Source: CAIKMD01 sp035552195
GTDB lineage: Bacteria > Pseudomonadota > Alphaproteobacteria > ATCC43930 > CGMCC-115725
DNA length: 64,000 nt
NCBI GenBank assembly: GCA_035552195.1
Contig: DASZLU010000108.1
Coordinates: 1 to 64,000, forward strand
Direction: 5' to 3'
The number at the start of each line of letters is the position of its first letter. The first letter of the stretch is position 1. Shown piece after piece: positions 8,430-16,317 of the stretch. The notes beneath the pieces were generated by a model. It made no database searches and had not been told where the DNA came from. It saw only the letters and a list, made by a program, of their open reading frames with translations. Both the position numbers and the translations under genes were made by a program.

Positions 8430-8455
8430 GGAACAAATCTTTCGACACTTGCGTT
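8430..8455 (+). promoter_or_regulatory. EcfG-type general stress promoter (GGAAC-N17-CGTT)
   Basis: GGAAC at 8430-8434 and CGTT at 8452-8455 are exactly 17 bases apart, the consensus of EcfG sigma promoters that control the alphaproteobacterial general stress response. Initiation would fall near 8462, about 30 bases before the ATG at 8493. Confidence 0.65.
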
Positions 8456-8492
8456 GAAGTTCCAGCTTTCACGCGCCGATAGGTCCGACATC

Positions 8493-8648
8493 ATGCTGCG
8501 AACCTTGCTTCTGATCCTCGTGATCCTCTTGCTGATCGGCGCGTTGCCGACCTGGCCGTATAGCGCCGGCTGGGGCTATTACCCGTCGGGCGGCGCCGGT
8601 CTCGTGCTCATCATCGTCATCGTCTTGGTCGTCGTCGGCGCCTTGTAG
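8493..8648 (+). CDS. DUF3309 small hydrophobic protein
   Basis: 51 residues: a first membrane segment (MLRTLLLILVILLLIGALP), a short Gly/Tyr/Trp-rich turn containing WPYSAGWGYYPSGG, and a second membrane segment ending at the C-terminus. The pattern matches DUF3309, a family of tiny two-helix proteins of unknown function common in Proteobacteria. A perfect EcfG-type promoter directly upstream suggests it is a general-stress gene. Only the C-terminal part of the longer open frame in this register is convincing. Confidence 0.75.
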   Translation: MLRTLLLILVILLLIGALPTWPYSAGWGYYPSGGAGLVLIIVIVLVVVGAL

Positions 8649-8677
8649 GCGCCTCGCCCCTGGGAAAGCGCAACAAA

Positions 8678-8744
8678 ATCTTCACCCCACAGGTGCATAA
8701 AGAGATTTGTAATCCGGCGAAAGCCGACGATGCGGGGTGAAGAT
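8678..8744 (+). promoter_or_regulatory. Structured leader sequestering the SD and AUG of the next ORF
   Basis: ATCTTCACCCC (8678-8688) is the exact complement of GGGGTGAAGAT (8734-8744), an arm that holds both the probable SD (GGGGTGA) and the AU of the start codon at 8743. GCAT (8695-8698) extends the stem with ATGC (8730-8733). Inside, CGGC-GAAA-GCCG (8715-8726) forms a GNRA-capped hairpin. The arrangement suggests translational control by RNA folding, such as a thermometer-like leader. Inference from base pairing only. Confidence 0.5.
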
Positions 8745-8910
8745 GGTTCATGGCCTGTTGATCGTGGGTTGGACTGGTCTCAGCGTTGGCGCCGTCGCCG
8801 CCGCGGTCGCGGATATCTTTCCCGCGCACCGAAGCGTGTTGCAGCATTGGGGCGGCACCTTGCTGGTCGGTAGCGTCGCCTTGATGGGTCTCGCCGTTCC
8901 CTTCATCTGA
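8743..8910 (+). CDS. Small hydrophobic membrane protein, unrecognised
   Basis: 55-residue open frame with two hydrophobic segments (residues 4-25 and about 38-55) separated by a polar turn ADIFPAHRSVLQHWGG. A GGGGTGA ribosome site stands directly before the ATG. It is not a Flp pilin, since it lacks the processing Gly-(x)4-Glu-Tyr signature. It may share an mRNA with the DUF3309 gene 94 bases upstream, and its start region is buried in a predicted hairpin. Function unknown; coding status is a moderate guess. Confidence 0.5.
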   Translation: MVHGLLIVGWTGLSVGAVAAAVADIFPAHRSVLQHWGGTLLVGSVALMGLAVPFI

Positions 8911-8961
8911 AGGGCGCCTTCGCGCAGGGCGGCACGAAGCGTCCCGCCACTTCACCCAATA

Positions 8962-8969
8962 TTAACCAT
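8962..8969 (+). promoter_or_regulatory. CtrA half-site (TTAACCAT)
   Basis: TTAACCAT matches the CtrA half-site of alphaproteobacteria and lies about 54 bases before the GTG of the tadD-like gene. No second TTAA at the right spacing is present, so support is modest. CtrA control of pilus genes is known in Caulobacter. Confidence 0.3.
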
Positions 8970-8980
8970 GTTCGCGCCAC

Positions 8981-9014
8981 ACTCCTCACACCGGGATGTT
9001 TTCCCATGAGGAGT
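8981..9014 (+). promoter_or_regulatory. Hairpin sequestering the tadD ribosome binding site
   Basis: ACTCCTCA (8981-8988) pairs perfectly with TGAGGAGT (9007-9014), which contains the GAGGAG ribosome site. Inside, GGGA (8993-8996) pairs with TCCC (9002-9005) around TGTTT. The stem would block initiation at the GTG at 9023 until opened, a plausible control point for the first tad gene. Confidence 0.5.
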
Positions 9015-9022
9015 ATTAGGCT

Positions 9023-10042
9023 GTGCGGACCACCGGTTTCGCTCTAAGAAATGTTTGTCGGACCAGCCTCGCGCGCTGGCTTCTGATCATCGCGGCTGGC
9101 TCGGCCGCGACGTCTTGCAGCGGCACGCTCGGCAACATCGGCGGCAAAGTCGCGAATGTCATGCCGGGACAATCGTCCGGGCTAGCGTCGCCATCGGCCG
9201 CGAAAACCCCCAAGACCAGCGCCGAGCTTCTGCATTCCGGCGACGCTGCGCGGGAAAAAGGCGATCTCGACATCGCCATGGGCAGCTACGTCGCGGCGAT
9301 TGCCGTCGACCCGACATCTGTCGAAGCGGAGTTGCGCCTCGGTTCGGTCGATCTCGCACGCAAGGACCAGGCTGGCGCGACGAGCGCTTACCAGGCCGCC
9401 CAGAAGCTCGATCCCAAGAATCCCGAAGCCGCGTTCCGCCTCGGCGAGATCGCGCTCACCCACGGCCAGGCTCAAGACGCCACCGATCAGTTCACCGTTG
9501 CGCTGGAAAGCCGCAAAGACGACCCGAAGCTCTACAACGCGATGGGCGTCGCCCTGTCGATGCAGCACCGCTACGCGTCGGCGAAGGACAGCTATGACAA
9601 GGGATTGGCGATCGCGCCGGACTATCCCTCGCTCCGCAACAATTACGGCCTGATGCAGCTCGCCAGCGGCGACCTGCAGGGTGCGATGGCGACTTTCTCG
9701 GTGCTCGTCACCTCGCCGCAAACCAATGATCGCTACCGCCTGAACCGCGCTTTGGTCGAGCTCGCTCTCGGCCAGACCGACGCCGCGCTGGCCGATGCTC
9801 CGGGTACGGATGAAGCTGGTTTGCGTCAAACCCTCGCGATTTATCAGCCGCCGGCGCAAGACAAAGCGGGCACCAGCGCCGCGAGCGCAGCCGGTACTGA
9901 CAAAACGCCAGCGAACCGCGACGGCGAGAAATCTCCCTTGCCGAACGTGCACTTGGCGGTCAATCCGCCGGCCGCATTGCCCGCCACGGCGCCAGCCGCG
10001 ATCAAACCTTCCGCCGGGTTGCCGCCGATCGTCGCGCCCTGA
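9023..10042 (+). CDS. tadD: TadD-like TPR lipoprotein of the Flp pilus system
   Basis: 339 residues starting at GTG, with GAGGAG nine bases upstream. A signal segment LLIIAAGSAATSC ends in a lipobox Cys32, so it is probably a lipoprotein. Tetratricopeptide repeats fill about residues 65-270, with typical pairs such as AYQAAQKLDPKNPEAAFRLG. The tail is rich in Ala, Pro and Lys and probably disordered. TadD assists assembly or targeting of the outer-membrane secretin in Tad systems. Here the gene leads the cluster, whereas tadD more often comes after tadC. Identity rests on TPR architecture and neighbours. Confidence 0.8.
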   Translation: MRTTGFALRNVCRTSLARWLLIIAAGSAATSCSGTLGNIGGKVANVMPGQSSGLASPSAAKTPKTSAELLHSGDAAREKGDLDIAMGSYVAAIAVDPTSVEAELRLGSVDLARKDQAGATSAYQAAQKLDPKNPEAAFRLGEIALTHGQAQDATDQFTVALESRKDDPKLYNAMGVALSMQHRYASAKDSYDKGLAIAPDYPSLRNNYGLMQLASGDLQGAMATFSVLVTSPQTNDRYRLNRALVELALGQTDAALADAPGTDEAGLRQTLAIYQPPAQDKAGTSAASAAGTDKTPANRDGEKSPLPNVHLAVNPPAALPATAPAAIKPSAGLPPIVAP

Positions 10043-10115
10043 AAATACGGAGGGTCAATCAAAGCGGCGGTTTTGAAGCAACCTTCAAGGGTTGTTAACC
10101 AGACTGCCCGATTAT

Positions 10116-10143
10116 CCCCGTGCGGTGCTGTTGGCACGCGGGG
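10116..10143 (+). promoter_or_regulatory. Intercistronic hairpin between tadD and cpaB
   Basis: CCCCG-TGC and GCA-(CG bulge)-CGGGG pair around a ten-base loop in the 184-base gap before cpaB. No T-run follows, so it may act as mRNA processing or attenuation structure. A TTAACCAG CtrA-like half-site (10095-10102) and an inverted repeat CAACC/GGTTG (10079-10094) lie just upstream, so cpaB may also have its own promoter. Confidence 0.35.
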
Positions 10144-10226
10144 CTCATGAACGATCTTTCTGGGTTCGCACGCGTCGCTTTCAGCACAGCGAGTTGAGGG
10201 ATTTTCGCTGAGCCGAAAGACCACGT

Positions 10227-11123
10227 ATGCAAGCCTTGTCCTATCGTCGAATACTTCTTCTGACCGCCGCCGTTGCTTTGTCACTCGCCACAGCGATGAT
10301 CGTGCGTGCATGGGTCAATGAAGCCCGGCTCAGCGCTGTCGCCACCGGCACAGCGGATGTTCCAAAGCAGCAAGTCACCAAAGTTCTCGTCGCGACCCAT
10401 GGTCTGCCGGCGGGCCAATTCCTGCAGCCGAATGATCTCGAATGGCAGGAATGGCCGGATAATGCGCTCAATTCCAGCTACATCGCCTCGGGTTCGCGCA
10501 CGATCGACGATCTCGTCGGCTCGGTGGTGCGCGCCGCTATCTCGGGCGGCGAGCCGATCACCGACGACCGCCTGATCAAGAAAGGCGATCGCGGCTTCCT
10601 TTCGGCGATCATGTCGCCGGGCACGCGCGCCGTCACCGTGCAGCTTCAGCAGAATGCTGGTCTCGGCGGCCTGGTCCTGCCGGGCGATCATGTCGATGTG
10701 GTGCTGACCGCAGTCGTGCCGGCCGGCGGGCCGAACCAGCCGGAGCATCACGCCAGCGAAACGGTACTCGAAGATATTCGCGTTATCGCTATCGACCAAA
10801 AGATGAGCGACATGTCGAACGAGACTGTGATGGCGCGTTCGGCGACGCTCGAAGTTTTGCCGAAACAAGCCGAAATCCTCGCCCTCGTCACCGATATGGG
10901 CAAGCTCTCGCTTACCCTGCGCTCGATCGCGTCGGGCGACGAGAAGCCGCGAACCACAAATTCCAAGGGTGAACCGACCGAGCCGTCGGTCATCTGGGAC
11001 AACGAGGCAACCAATCTCGGCCTCAAGCCGCACAACGTATCCTCTGGAGACAGCGCGGCCAAAGTCGATCTCGTGCGCGGTGGCTCGACCAAATCATTCG
11101 AATTCTCGAAAGACGGTAAGTAA
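10227..11123 (+). CDS. cpaB: Flp pilus assembly protein CpaB (RcpC)
   Basis: 298 residues. A signal or anchor helix (about 9-28) is followed by a SAF domain (about 50-115, with VATHGLPAGQFLQPNDLEW) and the RcpC/CpaB domain containing SPGTRAVTVQLQQNAGLGG and LPGDHVDVVLT. CpaB is a periplasmic component that supports the CpaC secretin. The stop is one base from the start region of cpaC, so the two are translationally linked. Length is normal for the family. Confidence 0.9.
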   Translation: MQALSYRRILLLTAAVALSLATAMIVRAWVNEARLSAVATGTADVPKQQVTKVLVATHGLPAGQFLQPNDLEWQEWPDNALNSSYIASGSRTIDDLVGSVVRAAISGGEPITDDRLIKKGDRGFLSAIMSPGTRAVTVQLQQNAGLGGLVLPGDHVDVVLTAVVPAGGPNQPEHHASETVLEDIRVIAIDQKMSDMSNETVMARSATLEVLPKQAEILALVTDMGKLSLTLRSIASGDEKPRTTNSKGEPTEPSVIWDNEATNLGLKPHNVSSGDSAAKVDLVRGGSTKSFEFSKDGK

Positions 11124-11124
11124 C

Positions 11125-12855
11125 ATGATCCGCCGCCTCAACGTCGTTCGCACGATCGCGCTGGCCCTCGCCCTCGCCTTCGCCGCTATACCGGCTCCGC
11201 TTCTCTGGGCTTCGCAGGTTGTCTCGCCGACCGGTGCGCCGATCACGCTCGATGTCAGCAAGGGCGTGATCATCCGGCTCGACCGGCCATGCTCCAGCGT
11301 CTTCGTCGCCGATCCCGATATCGCCGATGTACAGCTCAAATCGCCGACCGTGCTCTATGTCATGGGCAAGGGCGCCGGCTCGACCACGATCTATGCCGTC
11401 GATCAACAGGATGCCGTGCTGCTCAACAGCCGCATCGAGGTTCATCAGGATATCGACCGCCTGACGCGCGATCTCCGCGCGATCGATCCGAGCGGCCATG
11501 TGCGGGCCAAGGCCGTCGACGACAGCATCGTGCTCGAAGGCACGATCAAGGATGCGGCCCAGGGCGACGACATCCGCAAACTCGCGGCGCGCTACGTCGC
11601 CAACCCGACGCAGCTCGTCAACCGGCTGAAGCTCGATGCCCCGAACCAGGTCCAACTCCAGGTCCGCGTCGCCGAAGTGCAGCGCAACGTGCTGAAGCAA
11701 TTCGGCGTCAACTGGTTCAACGTCGAGCAGAGCGGCGTCGCTGCTTTCGGCATGGTCTCTGCGACCAACGCTATCGCGCCGAACGCTGCCAATGCCGGCG
11801 CCGGGGCCGTCAGCAAGATCGTGCCGCCGCTCGCGGGCGCGTCGCTCTCCACCGCCAACCCGACCTCGTGTTGTGCCTTCAACACGCCGACGTCGACGAT
11901 GATCGGCAGTGCGACCAACAACAATTTCACCGCGAGCTACAAAAACGGCGACTTCCTTATCAACTCGGTGGTGGACGCGCTGGCGCAGAATGGCCTCGTC
12001 ACCATCCTCGCCGAGCCGACCCTCGTCACCGTTTCCGGCCAGAAGGCGAGCTTTCTCGCCGGCGGCGAATTCCCCATTCCGATCGCGCAAAGCGGCAGCG
12101 GCAATTCCGCCGCGATCACGATCGACTGGAAACAATTCGGTGTGAGCATCAACTTCACCCCGACGGTCATGGGCGACGGCCGCATCGCGCTGCATGTCGC
12201 ACCGGAAGTCAGTGAGCTTGCGCCGACTGCCGGCATCACCATCCAGGGCGTAAACGTTCCGGGTATCACCACCCGCCGCGCCGACACGACCGTCGAGCTC
12301 GGCAGCGGCCAGACCTTTGCCATCGCCGGCCTGTTGCAGAACCAGACGCAGCAGCAGCTCCAGTCCTATCCCTGGATCGGCGATCTGCCGGTCATCGGCG
12401 CCTTGTTCCGCTCGACCGCGTTCCAGCGCGGCGAGACCGAGCTCGTCATCCTGGTGACGCCTTACATGGTACAGCCGGTTTCTTCGGCGACTGCGCTCGT
12501 CACCGACAATGACGGCTTCTATGCGCCGACCGATCGCGACCGCGTCATGAACGGCAATCTCAACTCGGTGCCGAGCCACGATCCGGGACCCGGCAAGCCC
12601 GCCGCCTCGGCCTCGCCCGGTTCCGCCATTGCCGATGGCGCGACGCCCGCGCCGCGGAGGCCGGTCCCCGCGCCCGTCGCGCTGCCGGCGCCGGCCGTGG
12701 CTGCGCCGATGTCGGGCACCGCCAGCGCCGCTCCGATGAATCCGGCGAGCCTCGCTCCGACCGTCGCGACCGCCGTTCCCGTCGCACTACCCGCTCCGAA
12801 GGCCGCCGCCGCGTCGACACGCTCGGCTGCCACTTCGGGCTTCGAGATTGATTAA
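11125..12855 (+). CDS. cpaC: Flp pilus secretin CpaC (RcpA)
   Basis: 576-residue outer-membrane secretin. I use the ATG at 11125, one base after the cpaB stop; the longer frame from 10969 runs over cpaB. A signal peptide ends around residue 29. An N-terminal secretin plug domain (about 34-100, with DVSKGVIIRLDRP) and a BON-like segment (about 103-165) lead to the secretin core (about 180-455) with TILAEPTLVTVSGQKASFL and GITTRRADTTVELGSGQ. The last 110 residues are a low-complexity Ala/Pro tail, longer than in many homologues. A family-typical cysteine pair is not needed for function. Confidence 0.92.
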   Translation: MIRRLNVVRTIALALALAFAAIPAPLLWASQVVSPTGAPITLDVSKGVIIRLDRPCSSVFVADPDIADVQLKSPTVLYVMGKGAGSTTIYAVDQQDAVLLNSRIEVHQDIDRLTRDLRAIDPSGHVRAKAVDDSIVLEGTIKDAAQGDDIRKLAARYVANPTQLVNRLKLDAPNQVQLQVRVAEVQRNVLKQFGVNWFNVEQSGVAAFGMVSATNAIAPNAANAGAGAVSKIVPPLAGASLSTANPTSCCAFNTPTSTMIGSATNNNFTASYKNGDFLINSVVDALAQNGLVTILAEPTLVTVSGQKASFLAGGEFPIPIAQSGSGNSAAITIDWKQFGVSINFTPTVMGDGRIALHVAPEVSELAPTAGITIQGVNVPGITTRRADTTVELGSGQTFAIAGLLQNQTQQQLQSYPWIGDLPVIGALFRSTAFQRGETELVILVTPYMVQPVSSATALVTDNDGFYAPTDRDRVMNGNLNSVPSHDPGPGKPAASASPGSAIADGATPAPRRPVPAPVALPAPAVAAPMSGTASAAPMNPASLAPTVATAVPVALPAPKAAAASTRSAATSGFEID

Positions 12856-12865
12856 CAGGAAGCGG

Positions 12866-13588
12866 ATGATGCGCGCCCTTTTACCTTCGGCCTGCCTGCT
12901 CCTTCTCACCGCGCTGAGCGCCTGCGTCGGCACGTCCGACCCGCCCAAGCCGATCGAAGAGAACCCGAACCGGTTCACCTATCACACGGACGATTTCACC
13001 TACGCGGTCCATTTCGCGTCGGCGTCCGACAAGCTATCGCCCGAGGAAGTCCAAAGGCTGCAGGCCTTCCTGCAACAGTCGAGCGCCCGTCCGGAAGACA
13101 AAGCGACGGTCAGCGGCGAGGCCTCGCCGATCGGCCAGACCCGCAGCACCCGCGTGCGCGAAATGTTGACGCACGCAGGCCTGACCGCGGTTCCGGGCGT
13201 CAATGTCAATCTCGCGCCGAACACGGTCACGATCGTGTTGACCGAGCAAGTCGTCACCGAGCCGCCGAAATGCGGCGACTGGCCGCAATTCGCCGGCGAC
13301 GCGCCGTCGAACGCACCGTCGCTCTTTCTCGGCTGCGCGCTGCGCAACAATCTCTATAAGCAGGTCGTCGACAAGCGCGATCTCGCGGTCGGCCGCACAG
13401 CGGGTCCGGCTGATGCGGAGCCCGGCATGCGCGCGGTGCAGAAATACCGCGAAGGCAAATCGGGCAAGCAGGACAAAGACGACAGCGCGTCGCAAAGCAA
13501 CGCCGGGGCCGGTAGCGCATCCGGCACTGGTGACGCGGCGGCTTCGATGGCTAATCCCCCGGGTGGTGGCAACAACAATGGCCAGTGA
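12866..13588 (+). CDS. cpaD: Pilus assembly lipoprotein CpaD
   Basis: 240 residues. AGGA at 12857 supports the ATG at 12866 over a possible TTG at 12848 inside cpaC. The signal peptide ends in a perfect lipobox LSAC (Cys20). The CpaD domain includes VHFASASDKLSPEEVQRLQAF, which is OmpA-like in character, and ends around 190. A Ser/Gly/Asn-rich tail follows. CpaD is thought to pilot or stabilise the secretin at the outer membrane. Its 3' end overlaps the cpaE start by 11 bases. Confidence 0.88.
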   Translation: MMRALLPSACLLLLTALSACVGTSDPPKPIEENPNRFTYHTDDFTYAVHFASASDKLSPEEVQRLQAFLQQSSARPEDKATVSGEASPIGQTRSTRVREMLTHAGLTAVPGVNVNLAPNTVTIVLTEQVVTEPPKCGDWPQFAGDAPSNAPSLFLGCALRNNLYKQVVDKRDLAVGRTAGPADAEPGMRAVQKYREGKSGKQDKDDSASQSNAGAGSASGTGDAAASMANPPGGGNNNGQ

Positions 13589-14807
13589 CGAACTGACACC
13601 GATCGCGACCGGACCGAGGCTTCTCGCCTGCCTCGCCGATCCGGCCAGCGCGCAAGCGATCCGCGATTTCGCGGCGGCCCAGCGTTGGCGCAATGCCGCC
13701 ATCGTCGAGGGCGGCATCGTCTCGGCGCACGAACAACTGCAGAATCAGACCCCGCCGAACCTTCTGATCGTCGATGTCGACGACGCCGAGGAGCCGGTGC
13801 AGGCGCTGTACGCCCTGGCGGAACTGTGCCCGCCGGAGATGAGCGTCATCGCCATCGGCCAGCGCAACGACCTCAACCTCTATCGCGATCTGATGGAGCT
13901 TGGCGTCACCGACTATCTGCCGAAGCCGATCGATGTCCAGGCGCTCGAGCGCGCATTGAAGCGCAACAAGCGCGTACATGGCGGCGACGAGCCGAGCAAG
14001 GCGCAAGTCATCACCCTAATGGGTGCGCGCGGCGGTGTCGGTACGACCACCGTGGCCGCGGGTCTCGCCTGGTGTCTTGCCCATCTCCATAATCGCAGCG
14101 TCGCGGTTGTCGATCTCGATCTGCATTTCGGCAATCTCGCGCTCAATCTTGACCTCGTACCTGGCCCTGGCCTGCGCGAGGCGCTCGAATATCCGGCGCG
14201 CATGGATGCGCGCCTGCTCGGCTCCGCCATGCTGCATGAGAGCCCGCAGCTCAGCGTGCTGGCCGCGGAAGAGCCATTGGTCGATCTGCCGCAAGTCTCG
14301 GCCGGCGCCGCCGATGCTCTGGTCACCGTGCTGCGCGCCGATTGCGACTTCATCATCGTCGATCTGCCGCGTCACCTCGAAGAGATCGTGCGTCGCACGA
14401 TCACCGTTGCCACCACGATTGGCGTCGTCACCGATCTGTCGCTGGCCGCCGCCCGCGACACGCTGCGTCTCGTCGAATTCAATCGCGTTCTGTCGCCGAC
14501 CGCCAAGCACATGGTGATCGGCAGCCAGGTCGGCGCGCCGCATCGCGGCGAGGTCGGGCGCGGCGAATTCGAGCGCGTCGTCGGCCTGAGCCTCGACGGC
14601 GCCATCCCGTTCGAAGGACAAGCCGCGCTGACGACGTCGTCCATGGGCACCGCACTGCCGGCCGCTTTGCGCAATAGCAAGGCCGCCGCGGAATTCGCTG
14701 CCCTCGCCGAGCAGATTTGCGGCGTGCAAGCGCCAAAGAAGCGCTCCGGCTTGTCGAAGAAATTGGCGCTGCCCAGCCTGCCCGGCTGGTTGAAGCGGAG
14801 CGCCTGA
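13578..14807 (+). CDS. cpaE: Pilus assembly ATPase-like localiser CpaE
   Basis: 409 residues starting inside the cpaD tail. An N-terminal receiver-like domain (about 12-130, with LLIVDVDDAE and DYLPKPID) precedes a ParA/MinD-type domain with LMGARGGVGTTTVAAGLAW. The Walker A lysine is absent, as is common in CpaE. CpaE directs polar placement of the pilus machine in Caulobacter. The receiver-like domain lacks the full acidic pocket, so phosphorylation is uncertain. Confidence 0.9.
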   Translation: MASDELTPIATGPRLLACLADPASAQAIRDFAAAQRWRNAAIVEGGIVSAHEQLQNQTPPNLLIVDVDDAEEPVQALYALAELCPPEMSVIAIGQRNDLNLYRDLMELGVTDYLPKPIDVQALERALKRNKRVHGGDEPSKAQVITLMGARGGVGTTTVAAGLAWCLAHLHNRSVAVVDLDLHFGNLALNLDLVPGPGLREALEYPARMDARLLGSAMLHESPQLSVLAAEEPLVDLPQVSAGAADALVTVLRADCDFIIVDLPRHLEEIVRRTITVATTIGVVTDLSLAAARDTLRLVEFNRVLSPTAKHMVIGSQVGAPHRGEVGRGEFERVVGLSLDGAIPFEGQAALTTSSMGTALPAALRNSKAAAEFAALAEQICGVQAPKKRSGLSKKLALPSLPGWLKRSA

Positions 14808-14808
14808 T

Positions 14809-16317
14809 ATGTTTGGCCGCCGCGGCGTTGAGTCCGACGGAGGAGGGTTGCAAGACCGGTTGCGCGGCTTGAACGGCCGTGCCGACGCCGCGCCCCCGCC
14901 TCCACCGCTATCCAAAGCACCGCCGCCGCCCAAGGCCGCACCGAGCATGGCGCCGGCAATGGCGCCGTCTGCCGCCCCACCGGATGCGACACAGCCGGCA
15001 CAAGCCGCGGCACCGGCAGCGCCTGCCAATCCGGCACAGCCATCGATCTCGGTTCGTAATGCCAGCGTTGCCGACGCGGTGCCGCGGATCTATCCGCTGG
15101 CGATCCAACGCATCGACACCGAAGTCGCCGCCAAGCTTGAACGCGACGAGCTGGCGCGCCAGCTCACCGATGTCGTCAGCGAAATCATCGTCGAGCTGAA
15201 ATTGCAGCTCAATCATGCCGAACAGCGACAGCTCGTCACGCTGCTGCTCGACGACATGTTGGGCCTTGGTCCGATCGAGCCGCTACTCGGCGACGAAGGC
15301 ATCACCGATATCATGGTCAACGGCCCGAAGCGCGTTTACGTCGAACGCAAGGGCAAGCTCGAGCTGACTGACGTTATCTTCCGCGACAATGCGCACGTGA
15401 TGAGCGTCGCAACGCGCATCGTCACGCAAGTCGGACGCCGCATCGACGAATCGTCGCCCTTGGTCGACGCGCGCTTGCTGGACGGCAGCCGCGTCAACAT
15501 CATCGTCCCGCCGCTGGCGATCGACGGCCCCTCCATCTCGATCCGAAAATATTCCAAGAAATCGATCACCCTCGACGTCATGGCGCGTCAGGCGAATATC
15601 TCCGCCCAGATGGCGGCGGTACTGAAGATCGCCGCGCGCTCGCGCCTCAATATCCTGATCTCCGGCGGCACCGGCTCGGGCAAAACGACTTTGCTCAACG
15701 CCATGTCGCAGATGATCGATCCAACCGAACGTGTCGTCACCATCGAAGACGCGGCCGAATTGCAGTTGCAGCAGCCGCATGTCGTCCGCCTCGAAACCCG
15801 GCCAGCCAATCTCGAAGGCAAAGGCGAAATCAGCATGCGCGATCTGTTGAAGAACGCGCTACGTATGCGACCCGACCGCATCATCCTCGGCGAAATTCGG
15901 TCCTCCGAAGCGCTCGACATGTTGCAGGCCATGAACACCGGCCATGACGGCTCGCTTTCGACCATCCACGCCAACCGGCCGCGCGAGGCGCTGACGCGCC
16001 TCGAGAACCTCGTCGGCATGGCCGGCATTCAGTTGCCGGCGAAAGCCGTGCGCCAGCAGATCGCCGCCGCAGTGCATCTGATCCTGCAGATCAGCCGTAT
16101 GCGCGACGGTGTGCGCCGCGTCACTGCCGTCACCGAAATCGTCGGCATGGAAGGCGACGTCATCACGACGCAAGATCTCTTTACCTATCAGTACGAAGGT
16201 GAATTGCCGGACGGCCGCCTCAAAGGCAGCTTCAATACCTCCGGCTTGCGGCCTCATTTCATCACTCGCGCCGAGTATTACGGTCTCGACCAGGCGCTGG
16301 TGGAGGCGATGGGCTGA
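14809..16317 (+). CDS. cpaF: Tad pilus secretion ATPase CpaF (TadA)
   Basis: 502-residue cytoplasmic hexameric ATPase that powers pilus extension and retraction. The N-terminal 85 residues are Pro/Ala-rich linker. The N-domain and ATPase core follow, with Walker A SGGTGSGKTTLL near residue 285, the Asp-box and Walker B region RPDRIILGEIRSSEAL near 355-370, and the His-box TGHDGSLSTIHANRP near 380. The gene begins one base after the cpaE stop and overlaps tadB through TGATG, so it belongs to one tightly coupled operon. Confidence 0.94.
   Translation: MFGRRGVESDGGGLQDRLRGLNGRADAAPPPPPLSKAPPPPKAAPSMAPAMAPSAAPPDATQPAQAAAPAAPANPAQPSISVRNASVADAVPRIYPLAIQRIDTEVAAKLERDELARQLTDVVSEIIVELKLQLNHAEQRQLVTLLLDDMLGLGPIEPLLGDEGITDIMVNGPKRVYVERKGKLELTDVIFRDNAHVMSVATRIVTQVGRRIDESSPLVDARLLDGSRVNIIVPPLAIDGPSISIRKYSKKSITLDVMARQANISAQMAAVLKIAARSRLNILISGGTGSGKTTLLNAMSQMIDPTERVVTIEDAAELQLQQPHVVRLETRPANLEGKGEISMRDLLKNALRMRPDRIILGEIRSSEALDMLQAMNTGHDGSLSTIHANRPREALTRLENLVGMAGIQLPAKAVRQQIAAAVHLILQISRMRDGVRRVTAVTEIVGMEGDVITTQDLFTYQYEGELPDGRLKGSFNTSGLRPHFITRAEYYGLDQALVEAMG

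Noticed and set aside
7996..8457. 153-residue open frame overlapping the alcohol dehydrogenase stop
   Set aside because: GTG start without RBS, Cys/Arg/Ser-rich composition of a random high-GC frame, no recognisable motif, and competing frames of equal length.
8743..8910. Small ORF as the missing Flp pilin
   Set aside because: It lacks the GxxxxEY prepilin cleavage motif and has two hydrophobic segments, not one.
11023..12579. 518-residue antisense open frame opposite cpaC
   Set aside because: Shadow of a well-supported secretin gene; charged, motif-free composition typical of antisense frames in high-GC DNA.
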